Source: a virus
Direction: 5' to 3' (one strand)
IMG/VR virus record: IMGVR_UViG_3300035145_002601
Span: 1 to 36,375 of that record
Length of the DNA stretch: 36,375 nucleotides
The notes beneath the pieces were generated by a model. The model made no database searches. It had not been told where the DNA came from and saw nothing but the letters and a program-made list of their open reading frames with translations. Position 1 is the stretch's first letter, and each line of letters opens with the position of its first letter. The translations under genes were made by a program, and so were the position numbers. This document shows, one piece after another, positions 35,530-36,375 of the stretch.

Positions 35530-35600
35530 CGTAAGTGCTTGATTATCAAGTACTTAGGCCGGCGCGCGCCGCCTAAGTCGTTGACTGTAAGCGACTTATG
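35530..35600. repeat. 71-bp boundary element, copy 8
   Basis: Palindromes 35530-35558 (GCTTGA paired with TCAAGT) and 35572-35600, core CCGGCGCGCGCCG. It lies 5 nt after a minus-strand gene. Between it and the next promoter is GCCGGAGCCGGC (35476), a further GC palindrome. Confidence 0.9.
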
Positions 35601-35605
35601 GCATA

Positions 35606-35836
35606 TTAGAACTCGTCCATTAGCCACTCGTCAAGAGCGTAAGTGTCAAGGTCAGGGTCTGTATAGCTTGCCCCATCAGGGGTAACAGGCACGCCGTAAT
35701 CCACTAGCTCTTGGGCTAAATCTTTATAGTTGACAAACCTGCGAGCCATCTTGTAAAGACTCTCGTCGTTGCCTAGCCATAGCGCTACGTTCCAAGTTGC
35801 CCAGTTCTTCCATCCGTTGTATCTTGTGTCTGTCAT
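35606..35836 (-). CDS. Conserved small phage protein (NGWKNWATWNVALWL type)
   Basis: The 76-residue protein begins MTDTRYNGWKNWATWNVALW and ends acidic (DLDTYALDEWLMDEF). The Trp-rich motif marks a phage family of unknown function (DUF7249-like, as I recall). The ATG at 35836 overlaps the upstream stop (TAATG) and has AGAGGAT upstream. Confidence 0.75.
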   Translation of the reverse strand: MTDTRYNGWKNWATWNVALWLGNDESLYKMARRFVNYKDLAQELVDYGVPVTPDGASYTDPDLDTYALDEWLMDEF

Positions 35837-36054
35837 TATGATATATCCTCTGTTAGTATCCAAATTCTACCATCCCAATCAAGTTCTCCTGTCATGTCTG
35901 TAAGTAAACCACTCTTGACGTTAGCATCTACCATGTCCTTGCTGATAGCATACTCTTTGTCGTTGTGCTTGTAGTTATGTGGTACTTCTGCCACTATGAC
36001 GTGCTTGTCTTCTGATGTGGTGAGTAAGTATTTTGTTTTCTTTTTAATTTGCAT
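35836..36054 (-). CDS. Hypothetical protein
   Basis: Seventy-two residues: basic start (MQIKKKTKYLLTTSEDKHVI), middle VAEVPHNYKHNDKEYAISKD and an acidic end, GELDWDGRIWILTEDIS. Cotranscribed with the next gene. Confidence 0.7.
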   Translation of the reverse strand: MQIKKKTKYLLTTSEDKHVIVAEVPHNYKHNDKEYAISKDMVDANVKSGLLTDMTGELDWDGRIWILTEDIS

Positions 36055-36063
36055 TGTGTTGTT

Positions 36064-36092
36064 AGATTAGTCTAGTAATGGCATTCTGTCAA
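36064..36092 (-). promoter_or_regulatory. Near-leaderless minus-strand promoter
   Basis: TTGACA, 17 bp, TAATCT and 9 nt to the ATG at 36054. Confidence 0.6.
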
Positions 36093-36095
36093 GCA

Positions 36096-36375
36096 TTAAC
36101 TTAATGCTTCGACTAGCTGATCTTCATTTTCATTCATTAATGGGCTATGCAACACACGATCAAGTAGTTTCTCAAGCTTGCTTTCCAATGCTTTAGCATC
36201 ACAAGCAAACTCAACTTGATCTTCGTTTTCGTCTTCTACAAAGTTAATTTTTACAGCATCGACAAGAATATAACCATCTTCTTCTCTTACTACCACGTCA
36301 GCGCTAAGCCCGCCCTCATAGTAACCTTTTCCTGTGTCAAACTGACAGAAAACATTTACAACATTAGAGTCGACG
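36096..36375 (-). CDS. Hypothetical acidic protein, 5' end outside the window
   Basis: The frame is open from base 36374 on the minus strand; 92 residues are visible, including YYEGGLSADVVVREEDGYIL and FVEDENEDQVEFACDAKALE. A GTG at 36296 could be a start, but the open frame upstream with similar composition suggests a longer gene. No family recognised. Confidence 0.65.
   Translation of the reverse strand, partial: VDSNVVNVFCQFDTGKGYYEGGLSADVVVREEDGYILVDAVKINFVEDENEDQVEFACDAKALESKLEKLLDRVLHSPLMNENEDQLVEALS

Noticed and set aside
26914-35600. CRISPR array
   Set aside because: The repeated palindromes occur as pairs with a constant GC core and kilobase gaps containing genes, not with uniform unique spacers, and no cas genes are present.
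26914-35600. XerCD dif-like recombination modules
   Set aside because: The 29-bp size and symmetry are similar, but the sequence does not resemble dif or pdif half sites, and no recombinase gene is seen. Kept only as an alternative explanation.
35302-35685. Plus-strand open frame of 127 codons
   Set aside because: It runs antisense through two minus-strand genes, a promoter and a 71-bp element; composition is unlike the real genes.

Overview
The window looks like an accessory and early region of a low-GC tailed bacteriophage. I see no capsid, tail, terminase or DNA polymerase gene. Evidence for a phage is the very dense packing of small genes (about 105 in 36 kb, often joined by ATGA or TAATG overlaps), rIIA-like and rIIB-like genes, a UV-damage endonuclease, a GP88-type protein, an SprT-like protease, a macro domain protein and several families of small phage proteins. 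By eye the DNA is AT-rich, so the GC-rich repeats stand out. The host cannot be named. The widespread leaderless promoters suggest a host that starts translation well on leaderless mRNA.

Layout: 1-1931 holds a truncated gene, an arginyl/leucyl-tRNA-protein-transferase-like gene and a sulfotransferase (surface or protein modification). 1933-2360 is a small minus-strand cluster of membrane proteins. 2479-19891 is a long plus-strand array of about 60 mostly tiny genes, including uvsE, a macro domain gene, two paralogous PD-(D/E)XK-like nucleases, an AbrB-like protein and an SprT-like protease. 19951-23954 carries the rIIA/rIIB-like block. 24240-26910 is AT-rich and repeat-rich and contains a probable 375-nt structured RNA made from a perfect consensus promoter. 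26914-35600 is organised by eight copies of a 71-bp GC-cored element; transcription runs plus up to 33007 and minus from 33086 to the end of the window.

Two promoter types can be read by eye. About 19 sigma70-like promoters (TTGnnn, usually 17 bp, then a TAnnnT-like box) sit so that the predicted first transcribed base is the A of the ATG (leaderless). About nine others have 25-42 nt leaders with AAAGGA-like ribosome binding sites and serve genes such as rIIA and rIIB.

The most unusual structure is the 71-bp element (29-bp palindrome, 13-bp core, 29-bp palindrome). It always lies at the 3' end of a transcription unit, and on the plus strand it is followed at a fixed 27-28 bp by a leaderless promoter. 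The element, the AT-rich box and the promoter look like one repeated boundary-plus-promoter cassette. The second is the unrecognised structured RNA at 25969-26345.
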